From Pantoea sp. alder81 (GTDB lineage: Bacteria > Pseudomonadota > Gammaproteobacteria > Enterobacterales > Enterobacteriaceae), in the NCBI RefSeq assembly GCF_020179835.1, contig NZ_JAIUDA010000002.1, positions 682,001 to 746,000 of the forward strand: a DNA stretch of 64,000 nucleotides, in the 5' to 3' direction. This document shows, in pieces, positions 22,736 to 32,353 of the stretch. The translations under genes and the position numbers were made by a program. Numbering within the stretch: position 1 is the stretch's first letter; each line of letters begins with the position of its first letter. The notes beneath the pieces are model-generated. The model ran no database searches and was not told where the DNA came from. It saw nothing but the letters and a program-made list of their open reading frames with translations.

Positions 22736-22840
22736 GGCTGGGTGCTGTTGTTGCTGTGGGCTGGGTGCAATTGTCGCGGTTGGCTGGGTGCAATTGTCGC
22801 GGTTGGCTGGGTGCAATTGTCGCTGTGGGCTGGGTGCAAT
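22736..22840. repeat. 23-bp tandem repeat, about 4.6 copies
   Basis: Units begin at 22736, 22759, 22782, 22805 and 22828, with core GGCTGGGTGCAATTGTCGCG followed by GTT or a variant. The second and third copies are identical, the first is diverged and the fifth is partial. The period is not a multiple of three, and open frames across it in either direction look like by-products. There are no spacers between units, so it is not a CRISPR. Confidence 0.9.
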
Positions 22841-22841
22841 C

Positions 22842-22945
22842 GACAGGGAAGGCCAGTCCGATCGCGAAGGATTAACGCATCCCTGCAGATCGGCCGCGCC
22901 GTCCATGGCGCGGACGCTTAGCTCTTCGCACTGGCCTTCCCTGTC
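22842..22945. repeat. Long imperfect inverted repeat with nested hairpin
   Basis: The 16-bp arms GACAGGGAAGGCCAGT (22842-22857) and ACTGGCCTTCCCTGTC (22930-22945) are perfect complements. GCGAAG/CTTCGC (22864-22869 with 22924-22929) extends the stem after a 6-base bulge, and CCGCGCC/GGCGCGG (22894-22900 with 22907-22913) forms an inner hairpin. The right arm lies in the first unit of the 103-bp repeat array. Confidence 0.85.
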
Positions 22946-23236
22946 TTTCAAACTTGATCATCGCTTTAGGGGTGCATACCTCTACATTCTTACTGTTTGT
23001 CAGGGGGAGGATTTGTCGTGCGTTCAGTGAGCACTCTTCTTCCCTGCCCTTCAAACTTCATCATCGCTTTAGGGGTGCATACCTCTACATTCTTACTGTT
23101 TGTCAGGGGAGGATTTGTCGCGCGTTTCTATTGGCACTCGCCTTCCCTGCCTTTCAAACATCATCATCGCTTTTGCAGTGCACACCTCCGCATTCTTACC
23201 GTTTGTAACGAGGCGATTTTCACGCAGCCATTCACT
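22928..23236. repeat. 103-bp tandem repeat, three copies
   Basis: Units start with GCACT at 22928, 23031 and 23134. Copies 1 and 2 share an exact 50-bp core (22957-23006 and 23060-23109); copy 3 is clearly diverged but keeps TTCAAAC, ATCATCGCTTT, ACCTC and CATTCTTAC. Open frames reading through the array on the plus strand simply repeat the same peptide in shifting frames and have no ribosome binding site. The function is unknown; it fills the spacer before the aminotransferase gene. Confidence 0.9.
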
Positions 23237-23297
23237 GGCGAAAAAACACCCTGCCGCTCACACTGATGACAGGCTCCTATGACTTGCGAGGTGAATG

Positions 23298-24557
23298 ATG
23301 AGCAACAGTGATGTGCACAGTCGTCGATTGAAGGCCACGCCGCGCGGTGTGGGTGTGATGTGTGATTTCTATGCGGTGAAGGCGGAAAACGCCACGGTTT
23401 GGGATCAAGACGGACGCGAATACACTGACTTCGCGGCAGGCATTGCGGTGCTCAATACAGGGCATCGTCATCCGAGAGTGATGGCGGCCGTGCAGCAGCA
23501 GCTGGATTGTTTTACCCATACCGCGTTTCAGGTCATCCCTTACGAGAATTATATTCACCTCGCTGAGCGGCTTAACCAGCGCGTGCCAATTAGCGGCGAG
23601 GTGAAAACCACCTTCTTCTCCAGCGGCGCGGAAGCGGTGGAGAACGCGGTGAAAATTGCCCGCGCGGCGACGGGTCGTCCCGGCGTTATTGCGTTCACCG
23701 GCGCATTCCACGGGCGCACCAATATGACGATGTCGTTGACGGGCAAGGTCGTGCCTTACAAAACCGGCTTTGGTCCGTTTGCCGGCTCAGTGTTTCATGC
23801 CCATTACCCTAATGCGCTGCACAATGTGAGCGTACATCAGGCATTAGAGAGTCTTGAAGCGATTTTCCGCAGCGATATTAGCCCGCAGCAGGTGGCGGCG
23901 ATTATCTTTGAACCGGTACAGGGCGAAGGCGGTTTTTATGTTGCGCCGCCGGAGTTTGTCTCTGCGTTACGCGCCTTGTGCGATCGCCACGGCATCTTGT
24001 TAATCGCCGATGAGATCCAGACCGGCTTTGCGCGCACCGGTAAGCTGTTTGCCAGTGAGTACTACGATGTGCAGCCGGATTTGATCACCATGGCAAAAAG
24101 TCTGGCGGGCGGGTTTCCGTTATCGGCGGTCTCCGGGCGTGCCGAAGTGATGGATGCACCCGAGCCGGGCGGTTTGGGCGGCACCTATGCGGGCAGTCCA
24201 CCCGCGATAGCGGCAGCACATGCGGTGCTGGATATCATTGATGAGGAGCAGTTGTGCGCTCGCGCTAACCAACTGGGCGAACAGCTCAGTGCGACCTTGC
24301 GGGATGCAGGCTGTCATTCACTTGCTGAGGTGCGCGGGTATGGCTCAATGATCGCAGCAGAGTTTCAGGATGCCTCAGGCCGGCCATCAGCGGAAATTAC
24401 CAAAGCGATTCAGTTACAGGCGCTGGCAGCAGGGCTGATTTTGCTGACCTGCGGCGTGCACAGTAATGTGATCCGTTTTCTTTATCCGCTGACGATTCCA
24501 CAGCCGCAGTTTGATAAGGCATTGCAGTTGCTCAAAGACATTTTGTGTGAGCACTAG
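23298..24557 (+). CDS. puuE: 4-aminobutyrate--2-oxoglutarate transaminase, PuuE/GabT type
   Basis: PLP enzyme of class III aminotransferases that moves the amino group of 4-aminobutyrate to 2-oxoglutarate, giving succinate semialdehyde. The 419 residues resemble E. coli PuuE more than GabT (TPRGVGVMCDFYA at the N-terminus and VIRFLYPLTIP near the end). The PLP aspartate is at 238 (LIADEIQTG), and the Schiff-base lysine at 267 lies in TMAKSLAGGFPLS. I prefer the second of two adjacent ATG codons because GAGGTG is too close to the first. It stands alone, without puu or gab partners, in the place of E. coli yfcC. Confidence 0.88.
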   Translation: MSNSDVHSRRLKATPRGVGVMCDFYAVKAENATVWDQDGREYTDFAAGIAVLNTGHRHPRVMAAVQQQLDCFTHTAFQVIPYENYIHLAERLNQRVPISGEVKTTFFSSGAEAVENAVKIARAATGRPGVIAFTGAFHGRTNMTMSLTGKVVPYKTGFGPFAGSVFHAHYPNALHNVSVHQALESLEAIFRSDISPQQVAAIIFEPVQGEGGFYVAPPEFVSALRALCDRHGILLIADEIQTGFARTGKLFASEYYDVQPDLITMAKSLAGGFPLSAVSGRAEVMDAPEPGGLGGTYAGSPPAIAAAHAVLDIIDEEQLCARANQLGEQLSATLRDAGCHSLAEVRGYGSMIAAEFQDASGRPSAEITKAIQLQALAAGLILLTCGVHSNVIRFLYPLTIPQPQFDKALQLLKDILCEH

Positions 24558-24565
24558 AAACAACA

Positions 24566-24590
24566 AAGGCGCCTGAGGGCGCCTTGTTTG
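24566..24590. terminator. Shared terminator between puuE and yfcD
   Basis: AAGGCGCC, loop TGAG, GGCGCCTT, then TGTTTG on the plus strand; on the minus strand TGTTGTTT follows. It sits between two convergent stop codons and could serve both genes. Confidence 0.75.
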
Positions 24591-24603
24591 AGTGGAGCTG
24601 GAA

Positions 24604-25149
24604 TCAGGATTCGCTGCTCTGCTTACGGCGTGCGGCATCGCTGTTGCGGGTCAGCCACAGTGATACTGCTTTGAGCGAGTCGTCGGTGAATTCATCGCAG
24701 CGAGCAGTGATTTCTTCCGGCGTCATCCAGAACACTTCGTCCACTTCTTCTTCCTGCATGGCGAATGGGCCATGCGAGACGCAGCTGAACAATCCGCCCC
24801 AGACGCGGCAGTGCTCATCTTCGAAGTAGAATTTGCCATGTTCAGCAAACGGTACTGCAGCGATGCCCAGCTCTTCTTCCGCTTCACGGCGTGCAGATTC
24901 CAGCATGTCTTCACCACTCTGCACCACGCCACCGGCGGTCGCATCGAGCATACCCGGCATGAAGTCTTTGATTTCAGTACGACGCTGCACCAGAATTTTG
25001 CCCATACCATCATGCACCACGATGTAGGTCGCACGATGACGCAAATTCTGCGCACGCATCTGCGCACGGCTGGCCTGCGCAATGACTTCGTTCTCTTCAC
25101 TAACGATATCAACCCACTCGATACCGCTATCTGCCGTTTGATCCACCAT
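24604..25149 (-). CDS. yfcD: Nudix hydrolase YfcD
   Basis: Predicted Nudix-family pyrophosphohydrolase related to isopentenyl-diphosphate isomerase-like proteins; the substrate is unknown. The 181-residue protein matches E. coli YfcD. The Nudix box spans residues 73-96, starting [11 protein letters not shown] and ending REAEEELGI, with all catalytic Glu present. The frame is open upstream, but the ATG at 25147-25149 gives the conserved N-terminus ([18 protein letters not shown]). It is separated from yfcF by 111 bp; yfcE, which follows yfcD in E. coli, is missing. Confidence 0.93.
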   Translation of the reverse strand: MVDQTADSGIEWVDIVSEENEVIAQASRAQMRAQNLRHRATYIVVHDGMGKILVQRRTEIKDFMPGMLDATAGGVVQSGEDMLESARREAEEELGIAAVPFAEHGKFYFEDEHCRVWGGLFSCVSHGPFAMQEEEVDEVFWMTPEEITARCDEFTDDSLKAVSLWLTRNSDAARRKQSSES

Positions 25150-25260
25150 CCGTAACCCTTTTCTGTTTTCGGCGTGCCCAGCACGCGCCTGTTTGCGATG
25201 CCTTATTAGAATGAGCGGTAAGGTAAAGCGTTCTTTTCGCCTCCGCAAGGCTCTTCGTGC

Positions 25261-25920
<660 letters not shown>

Positions 25921-26104
25921 TCAGGTGTGCTTTCTATTTACCGATTTTTAATTGCTAAGGCAATGGGGTGCTGGTCGGATCTTTGACCTTGAGTCCAGCT
26001 CAAACTTTCCCTTTTTCTTCATTAGCGTAAGCGCTGTCACGCTATCCGTGCGCTTCTCTTCTATGATCAGATTGAGCAAAAAACAAATTACAAGGAGGCT
26101 CAGC

Positions 26105-27001
26105 ATGCACCTGCTTATTACCGGCGGCACAGGTTTAATAGGCCGCCACCTGATACCGCGCCTGCTGTTGCTCGGGCATCAGGTGAACGTCGTCACCCGT
26201 GATGTCGCGGCGGCGCGTGAGAAACTGGATCCCCGCGTTTCGCTGTGGTCTGGCATCAATCAGCAAACCGATCTTGATGGTATTGATGGCGTGATTAATC
26301 TGGCGGGCGAACCGATCGCCGATAAACGCTGGACCGAACAACAGAAGCAGCGGCTGTGTGAAAGTCGCTGGCAAATCACCGAGCAGATTGTTTCGTTGAT
26401 TCACGCCAGCAGCAATCCACCGCATTTTCTAATCTCCGGATCCGCGACCGGTTTTTATGGTGATACGGGTGATCTGGTATTAACGGAAGACGATCCTGGC
26501 CACGATGAGTTTACCCATGCTCTATGTGCGCGCTGGGAACAGTTGGCGCTTAACGCCCAGAGCGATCGCACCCGCGTCTGCTTGTTACGCACCGGCGTGG
26601 TGTTAGCAGAGGAAGGTGGCGCACTGGCAAAAATGAAGCTGCCGTTCAAACTGGGTGTCGGCGGCCCGATTGGCAGCGGCAAACAGTATTTGCCGTGGAT
26701 TCACATTGACGATCTGGTCAATGCCATCATCTGGCTGATCGACAATAACCACCTGAGCGGACCGTTCAACATGGTTGCGCCTTATGCGGTGCGCAATGAG
26801 CAGTTTGCCGCCACGTTGGGCCATGTGATGCATCGGCCTGCGTTTATGCGCACGCCCGCCAGCGCGATTAAGTTGATGATGGGAGAATCTGCAGTGTTGG
26901 TGCTGGGTGGACAGCATGTGTTGCCGAAACGGCTGGAGGAATCGGGCTTTGGCTTTCGTTGGTTTGATTTACAGGAAGCGCTACAGGATGTGGCGGGATA
27001 A
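26105..27001 (+). CDS. yfcH: NAD(P)-dependent epimerase-like protein YfcH
   Basis: SDR39U1-type member of the extended short-chain dehydrogenase superfamily; the substrate is unknown. The 298 residues begin with the Rossmann motif [26 protein letters not shown] holds the conserved Ser/Tyr region, and [14 protein letters not shown] is the typical C-terminal domain entry. The ATG at 26105 is preceded by an excellent AAGGAGG; the longer open frame upstream is noncoding. It ends just before a strong terminator. Confidence 0.93.
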   Translation: MHLLITGGTGLIGRHLIPRLLLLGHQVNVVTRDVAAAREKLDPRVSLWSGINQQTDLDGIDGVINLAGEPIADKRWTEQQKQRLCESRWQITEQIVSLIHASSNPPHFLISGSATGFYGDTGDLVLTEDDPGHDEFTHALCARWEQLALNAQSDRTRVCLLRTGVVLAEEGGALAKMKLPFKLGVGGPIGSGKQYLPWIHIDDLVNAIIWLIDNNHLSGPFNMVAPYAVRNEQFAATLGHVMHRPAFMRTPASAIKLMMGESAVLVLGGQHVLPKRLEESGFGFRWFDLQEALQDVAG

Positions 27002-27005
27002 ACAG

Positions 27006-27030
27006 ACGGCGGCCCTGGGCCGCCGTTTTT
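27006..27030 (+). terminator. Terminator of yfcH
   Basis: ACGGCGGC, 5-base loop, GCCGCCGT, then TTTTT, starting 5 bp after the yfcH stop. It lies 3 bp from the convergent dalT stop and may also end the dal operon in the other direction, where CTGTTTAT follows. Confidence 0.9.
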
Positions 27031-27033
27031 CCA

Positions 27034-28314
27034 TTAGCTACGCTGCGCTGCCACGCGTGATTTCACTGCCTTCTCTTCACGCGTATGCCCCGGCTGCGGC
27101 ACGCGAATGATAAAGGTCAATACCCCCGCAAACACATACAGCGCGGTATAGGCCCACACCACACCCACGATATCGAAGAACGGTAACATCACTGAGGCGA
27201 TGGCCGGTGCCACAAAGTTACTCAGGCCTGCCGACAGGTTGTAGATCGAGACGGCTGCGCCTTTGTGATGCGGCTCCAGCGTCGGGAATACCGCTGTCAT
27301 CGGTACAAACGCCGCTACAAAGATCCCCAGCATCACGGCCGGAATCAGTGCCACCCAGAAGTTGTGACCGGCATACATCGGCAGGTAGTAAAACATCAGG
27401 CTGGAGATGGCCATTCCCAGGCAACCAAACCAGCGCACCTGGCGGATCCAGCCCAGCTTCTCACCGGTGATACCCCAGAAAATGTTGGTGAAGATGGTGA
27501 CAAAGAAGAACACCGCCCAGATCTGCAGCCATTCAGAAATGGTAAAGCCGAGGCGATCGACAAACAGCAACGGCATGATAATGGCAAAACCAAACAGCGA
27601 CAGCGTGTTAATGATGCGAATCAGGCAGGCATAAAACACATGCTGATTGGTGAACAGGATGGTGACGGCGCGTGACATCTCCGTCATTTTGTCACGCATC
27701 GGCAGATTCACCCGCGAGCGATCCACCGGCACATTGCGCAGGCTGAAGTACGCGAGAATACCGCCACAGGCCACCCAGATGATCGCCAGCCACAGCGTGC
27801 CGGTTTCCCCCAGCATCGGGATGGTTAGACTTGGCAAATAGCTGCCGACCACGCCGATGCCGACGGAGTACATCGCCCAGAACCAGCCGGTTGCTGCCGC
27901 CAGTTTCTCACGAGGCAAGACCTGAACCAGCATCATCATGAACGAGTAGATAAACAGCGGATAAGCCAGCCCACGAATGCCGTAGAACAGCACCATCAAC
28001 GGGTAATTGCGCATGCCCAGCCCCAGTGACATAAACAACGTGTGCATCACGATCCACAGTACAAAACCAATCATCATCGCACGCTGCGGCGTAATCAACT
28101 CTGCCACCACGCCGGAAGCCCACGCCGCCAGTGCCGCCGCCAAGCCGTAGAAGGTAAACACCACCGCAGATTGGGTAGGTGTAAAGCCTAAATCAGTGAT
28201 ATGGCGCGAGAGAAACGCCATTTCAAAGCCATCACCCGCCATAAAAATCGCGATAGCGAGGAAGCCCCAGAACATCTTTTTCGGTAAGCCAAACCAGTAT
28301 TCGTTCGATTGCAT
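27034..28314 (-). CDS. dalT: D-arabinitol/ribitol-type MFS transporter
   Basis: Major facilitator proton symporter for a pentitol, very similar to Klebsiella DalT/RbtT (SNEYWFGLPKKMFWGFLAIA, IRIINTLSLFGFAIIMPLLF, HKGAAVSIYNLSAGLSNFVAP). The 426 residues form about 12 transmembrane helices. I start at the ATG at 28312-28314, giving an 8-bp gap from AGAAGG; a GTG and an ATG just upstream overlap poorly with that site. It is the third gene of the dalD-dalK-dalT operon, 27 bp after the kinase. Substrate choice between arabinitol and ribitol rests on operon context. Confidence 0.88.
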   Translation of the reverse strand: MQSNEYWFGLPKKMFWGFLAIAIFMAGDGFEMAFLSRHITDLGFTPTQSAVVFTFYGLAAALAAWASGVVAELITPQRAMMIGFVLWIVMHTLFMSLGLGMRNYPLMVLFYGIRGLAYPLFIYSFMMMLVQVLPREKLAAATGWFWAMYSVGIGVVGSYLPSLTIPMLGETGTLWLAIIWVACGGILAYFSLRNVPVDRSRVNLPMRDKMTEMSRAVTILFTNQHVFYACLIRIINTLSLFGFAIIMPLLFVDRLGFTISEWLQIWAVFFFVTIFTNIFWGITGEKLGWIRQVRWFGCLGMAISSLMFYYLPMYAGHNFWVALIPAVMLGIFVAAFVPMTAVFPTLEPHHKGAAVSIYNLSAGLSNFVAPAIASVMLPFFDIVGVVWAYTALYVFAGVLTFIIRVPQPGHTREEKAVKSRVAAQRS

Positions 28315-28341
28315 CACCATCACCTTCTGTTCGGTAAGCCG

Positions 28342-29811
28342 TTATGCAGGCAGCAAGCTGCGCACCTGTTGTTGTTGGATGTAGAGTTCGCGGAACAGAC
28401 GCAGCCGCTGTTGCAGCACGGCACCACGCGTGGCATCCGGTTGATAGCGCGCCTGCACCGGCGGTTTCAGGCAGACCTCTTGCTCACTACCGCCGTCGCC
28501 CAACCATGCCAGGCGTGCGGCACCTAGCGCACCGGATGCGCTGGCCGGATGGGTGACAATAGGCAGTTGCAGCACATCGGCAATTAGCTGAGCCCACAGC
28601 GTGCTGCGCGCCCCACCGCCGGTCAGGCTGCATTGCTGAATTTGATGCTGGGCATCCCCGAGCACTGCCAGACCATCCGCCAGCCCAAATGCCACGCCTT
28701 CAATCACCGCATAACCCAGCAAGGCACGCGGCGTTTCGTGGCGCAGATTGAAGAAAGAACCGGAAGCGTCTGGATCGTTGTGTGGAGTGCGCTCACCAGA
28801 GAGGTAAGGCAGGAATACCGGTGCACTCCGCAGTTGTTCATCGCTCAGCTGCGCCATCTCCTCCATCAGTTGGCTTTCGCTCACCGACAGCAGGTTGCAC
28901 AGCCAGCGCAGGCAGCTGGCGGCGCTCAGCATCACGCTCATCTGATGCCAGCGGCCCGGCAGTGCATGGCAAAAGGCATGCACGCCGGATTGAGGGTCGG
29001 CCTGGAGTCGATCGCTCACCACGAAAATCACGCCGGAGGTACCCAACGAGATAAAAGCATCGCCGGGATTCACCGCGCCCACGCCCACCGCTGAAGCGGC
29101 ATTGTCACCGCCGCCACCGGAAACCGTGACCGAAGTGGATAAGCCCCATTCGCTCGCCAGTGACGGTTGCACGCGACCACTCACCGCGCTGCCTTCCACC
29201 AGTTCAGGCATCTGGGCGCGCGTCAGTCCGGTGATCGCCAGCAGTTCATCGGACCAATCACGCTGCGCCACATCCAGCCACAGCGTGCCGGCAGCATCGG
29301 AAGGCTCGCTGACAAAGCGCCCGGTAAGACGCCAGCGCAGGTAATCTTTTGGCAGCAAAACCTTATCGATGCGGCTGAAGATCTCCGGCTCATGTTCAGC
29401 TACCCAACGCAGTTTCGGCGCGGTGAAGCCTGGCATGATCATGTTGCCGCTAATCTCCATCATCTGCGGATAGCATTTACGCAGCACCTCACACTGTGGC
29501 GCACTGCGGGTGTCGTTCCACAAGATGCACGGACGCAATACCTTGCCATCCGCGTCCAGCAGCACAGCCCCATGCATCTGACCGGATAAGCCGATGGCAC
29601 GGATCGCGGCCCATGCATCAGGAGATTGATGACGCAATCCCGCCAGCACATCAGTGCAGGCTTGCCACCAGCGTTCAGGATCCTGTTCTGCCCAGTGGGG
29701 ATGTGGGCGCTGTACTGTGAGCGTGGCGTGCTGTGATGCCACAATCTCGCCGCACGTATTGATGATCAGCGCTTTAAGCTCTGACGTACCGATATCGATG
29801 CCGAGATACAT
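28342..29811 (-). CDS. dalK: Xylulokinase (D-arabinitol operon)
   Basis: FGGY-family kinase phosphorylating D-xylulose, the product of the adjacent dehydrogenase, to D-xylulose 5-phosphate for the pentose phosphate pathway. The 489 residues share with XylB MYLGIDIGTSELKALI, GLSGQMHGAVLLD, ILWNDTRSAPQC, GNMIMPGFTAPKLRWV, FLPYLSGERTPHNDP and SLTGGGARSTLWAQ, covering the ATP and sugar sites. It starts 2 bp after the dalD stop, which supports the dal assignment over a xyl locus: no xylA or xylose regulator is near. Confidence 0.9.
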   Translation of the reverse strand: MYLGIDIGTSELKALIINTCGEIVASQHATLTVQRPHPHWAEQDPERWWQACTDVLAGLRHQSPDAWAAIRAIGLSGQMHGAVLLDADGKVLRPCILWNDTRSAPQCEVLRKCYPQMMEISGNMIMPGFTAPKLRWVAEHEPEIFSRIDKVLLPKDYLRWRLTGRFVSEPSDAAGTLWLDVAQRDWSDELLAITGLTRAQMPELVEGSAVSGRVQPSLASEWGLSTSVTVSGGGGDNAASAVGVGAVNPGDAFISLGTSGVIFVVSDRLQADPQSGVHAFCHALPGRWHQMSVMLSAASCLRWLCNLLSVSESQLMEEMAQLSDEQLRSAPVFLPYLSGERTPHNDPDASGSFFNLRHETPRALLGYAVIEGVAFGLADGLAVLGDAQHQIQQCSLTGGGARSTLWAQLIADVLQLPIVTHPASASGALGAARLAWLGDGGSEQEVCLKPPVQARYQPDATRGAVLQQRLRLFRELYIQQQQVRSLLPA

Positions 29812-29813
29812 AA

Positions 29814-31202
29814 TTACACCGCCGCCAGTTCAGGTTGTTTAAGCCACTGCTGCAGGCTCGCGACACGGCGCGTCACCAATTCGTGAAACGCCTCATCAGT
29901 CGCCAGTTCTGCAAACAGCGCACTGTCACTGAGGAAAGCCTTCAACGGATCGACACTGGCGAATTGTTTACGCAGCGCATCAACCTGTAGCGCGCCGTCC
30001 TGATAGGGATATGGCAGGTCGTCATTAGCCCAGCGCTGCATAAACAGGAAGAACAGCGCCGGAATCACTGCCGTTGCGGTGGGTTGCGCACCGCGCTGGT
30101 AGCACTCTTGCAGCGTTGGCGTCACCATGCCGGGAATTTTGGACAAGCCATCGGCACCCACGCGCTGATTGGTGTCTTTGATGTAAGGGTTGCTAAAGCG
30201 GGCCAGTACCACGTCGCGGTAATCGGCTAAATCAAGCGGGCTGGGCGACAGGGAGGGAATGACATCCTGGGTAACATAGTCATGTGCCAGTTGATAAATC
30301 GCCGGATGACGCGTGCTGTCATCGATATAGTTCAAGCCAATCAGCGTGCCCGCCCAGGCAATCGCGGCATGTGTCGCATTGAGGATGCGAATTTTCGCCT
30401 CTTCCCACGGCAGCACCGATTCCACCAACTCAACACCCACGTTTTCCAACGCCGGACGACCGGCAATAAAGTCATCCTCAATCACCCACTGAATAAAAGA
30501 TTCGGCCATCACCGCAGCGCCATCTTGTTTGCCGGTCGCCGCTTGTACGCGTTCCGCCACATCCGGCGTAGGGCGTGGCGTGATGCGATCGACCATGGTA
30601 TTCGGTGATGTGGTGTGCGAGCGCACCCAGTCCGCCAATTCGGTATCGCCTTTAGCAGTGAGGAAGGCGAGGAAGCCCTCACGGAATCGCTCACCGTTGT
30701 GACGCAGGTTGTCGCAGTTCAGCAGCGTGACCGGCGCGCCACCCTGTGCAACACGCTCTGTCAGGATGTGGCTAAGTGCGCCATAAATAGTGCGAATGTC
30801 GCCGCCCAAATCAGCCTTCACGTCCGCCTGATTAAGATCCAGTGTGAATTCGGGCGTCAGGTAGTAACCTGCTTCGGTCACGGTAAAGCCAATCACACGG
30901 GTTTGCGGATTGGCACCCTGCTCTACCAGTGCACTGATTTCACTGTCCCACGGCAAGATTTTGCGCAGCGAGGTGATGGTTTCATAATCCCGCTCGCCTT
31001 CTGGCGTCACGGTTTCCAGCACATACTCGCCATCCTGTGCCGCGAGCTGATTGAGCAGTGGCACCGCGTCATTACGAATATTGCCTAGCGCGATGCTCCA
31101 GCTTTCGTCACCCTGCTCACGCAGTTTATGCAGATACCACGCCTGATGTGCCCGATGAAAAGATCCTGCGCCGATGTGCATCCACACTGATTGATTGGTC
31201 AT
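29814..31202 (-). CDS. dalD: D-arabinitol 4-dehydrogenase
   Basis: Polyol-specific long-chain dehydrogenase that oxidises D-arabinitol to D-xylulose with NAD. The 462 residues show the N-terminal nucleotide fold ([20 protein letters not shown]), [24 protein letters not shown] and the catalytic set Lys270, Asn275, His278 in [16 protein letters not shown]. Mannitol dehydrogenase activity is possible in this family, but linkage to a xylulokinase and a DalT-like carrier points to arabinitol. First gene of the operon, divergent from dalR. Confidence 0.88.
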   Translation of the reverse strand: MTNQSVWMHIGAGSFHRAHQAWYLHKLREQGDESWSIALGNIRNDAVPLLNQLAAQDGEYVLETVTPEGERDYETITSLRKILPWDSEISALVEQGANPQTRVIGFTVTEAGYYLTPEFTLDLNQADVKADLGGDIRTIYGALSHILTERVAQGGAPVTLLNCDNLRHNGERFREGFLAFLTAKGDTELADWVRSHTTSPNTMVDRITPRPTPDVAERVQAATGKQDGAAVMAESFIQWVIEDDFIAGRPALENVGVELVESVLPWEEAKIRILNATHAAIAWAGTLIGLNYIDDSTRHPAIYQLAHDYVTQDVIPSLSPSPLDLADYRDVVLARFSNPYIKDTNQRVGADGLSKIPGMVTPTLQECYQRGAQPTATAVIPALFFLFMQRWANDDLPYPYQDGALQVDALRKQFASVDPLKAFLSDSALFAELATDEAFHELVTRRVASLQQWLKQPELAAV

Positions 31203-31256
31203 AATCGCCTCAATTAAACATTTGCCACAAGACAGGGCATTTGCCCGATGACGTGT

Positions 31257-31300
31257 AGCATAGTGCGCGCTATAGGGATCGTTCTGCGAGCCTTATCACA
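31257..31300 (-). promoter_or_regulatory. CRP-like site and promoter of dalDKT
   Basis: TGCGAGCCTTATCACA (31285-31300) differs from the CRP consensus TGTGA-N6-TCACA by one base. A minus-strand TATGCT (31257-31262) is centred 33 bp away, the spacing of a class II CRP-activated promoter. A GGGCA/TGCCC leader hairpin follows at 31235-31246. Two TTTTGCTC direct repeats (31309-31316 and 31328-31335, 19 bp apart) upstream are candidate regulator half sites. Assignment is from motif and spacing. Confidence 0.55.
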
Positions 31301-31396
31301 AATAATACTTTTGCTCTTTTTTGGGGCTTTTGCTCAGTTAGTGCTTTTCGTAAAACACGCGCTAAGATGGCGCATTGGTTTTGACGGAACAGCGTG

Positions 31397-32344
31397 ATGA
31401 GCAGAGAAGAGAAAAAACAGGAACTGGCCGCGCGTGCCGCGTGGATGTATTACGTCGCGGGCGTAACACAGCAAGAGATTGCGCAGGCATTAGGATTATC
31501 ACGCCAGGTGGCGCAGCGTCTGGTGTCTAGCGCGCGCGAAATGGGGATGGTGAGCGTGAAGATCGATCATCCTGTGACGCACTGCCTGCAACTGGCGCGT
31601 GAGGTGCAGGAGAAGTTTGGTCTGGATCTGTGCCGCGTGGTGCCATCGGCCAATCTGAACGATGACGCTATCCAGCAGATGCTGGCCGTTGAAGGCGCGG
31701 CGGTGATGTCGCAGTTTATCAATGAGGAAGCGCCGCAGGTGTTTGGTATTGGTTCCGGTAAAACTTTGCGCTCAATGATCGATGCATTGCCATGGGTGGA
31801 TCGCCCGCAGCATCAGTGCGTTTCGATGATTGGCGCCATCGCGCGGGATGATTCCGGTACACGCTACGACGTGCCGTTGAAGATGGCTGAAAAGATGCAG
31901 GGCAAGTATTTCTTCATTCCTGCACCGTTGTACGCCGACACGCCACAGGATAAAGCGATGTGGGTGCAGCATCAGGTGTACCAGCGCGTCACCGACCGCG
32001 CTCTCCAAGCCAACGTGGCTTTTGTGGGTATTGGGGAAGTGATGCCCGGCTGTCCGTTGAATGCCGAGGGATTTATTACCGATGCGCAGGTCGAGGCGCT
32101 GAACGGGCGCGGCGTGGTGGGCGAAATGCTCGGCCACTTTTTCAATCAGCAAGGTGAACGCGTGTGGGGCGAAACGGATGAGCTGCTCACCAGCGTCTTA
32201 CTGGAGAGCCAGACTCAACGCAAGATTATTGGTTTTTCCGGCAGCGCGCGTAAGTATCCGGCAATTCGTGCGGCGTTGCTAGGCGGCTGGATATCGGGGC
32301 TGGTAACTGATGAAGATACGGCGCTGAAACTACTGCGAGACTGA
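31397..32344 (+). CDS. dalR: SorC/DeoR-family regulator of the D-arabinitol operon
   Basis: Sugar-responsive transcriptional regulator of the SorC family, matching the place and type of Klebsiella DalR, which represses dalDKT until arabinitol is present. The 315-residue protein has an N-terminal helix-turn-helix (TQQEIAQALGLSRQVAQRLV, about residues 24-43) and a sugar-phosphate-isomerase-like effector domain (FGIGSGKTLRSMIDAL, VAFVGIGEVMPG, KIIGFSGSARKYPAIRAAL). The ATG at 31397 follows an in-frame GTG. It is divergent from dalD by 194 bp. Confidence 0.87.
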   Translation: MSREEKKQELAARAAWMYYVAGVTQQEIAQALGLSRQVAQRLVSSAREMGMVSVKIDHPVTHCLQLAREVQEKFGLDLCRVVPSANLNDDAIQQMLAVEGAAVMSQFINEEAPQVFGIGSGKTLRSMIDALPWVDRPQHQCVSMIGAIARDDSGTRYDVPLKMAEKMQGKYFFIPAPLYADTPQDKAMWVQHQVYQRVTDRALQANVAFVGIGEVMPGCPLNAEGFITDAQVEALNGRGVVGEMLGHFFNQQGERVWGETDELLTSVLLESQTQRKIIGFSGSARKYPAIRAALLGGWISGLVTDEDTALKLLRD

Positions 32345-32353
32345 CCCGCGCGC

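Noticed and set aside
22736..22840. Possible CRISPR array
   Set aside because: Units are contiguous with no unique spacers, and there are no cas genes in the window; the same holds for 32354-32543.
22954..23282. Overlapping open frames of 60-89 codons across the 103-bp repeats
   Set aside because: They repeat the same peptide pieces in different frames because of the 103-bp period and have no translation signals.
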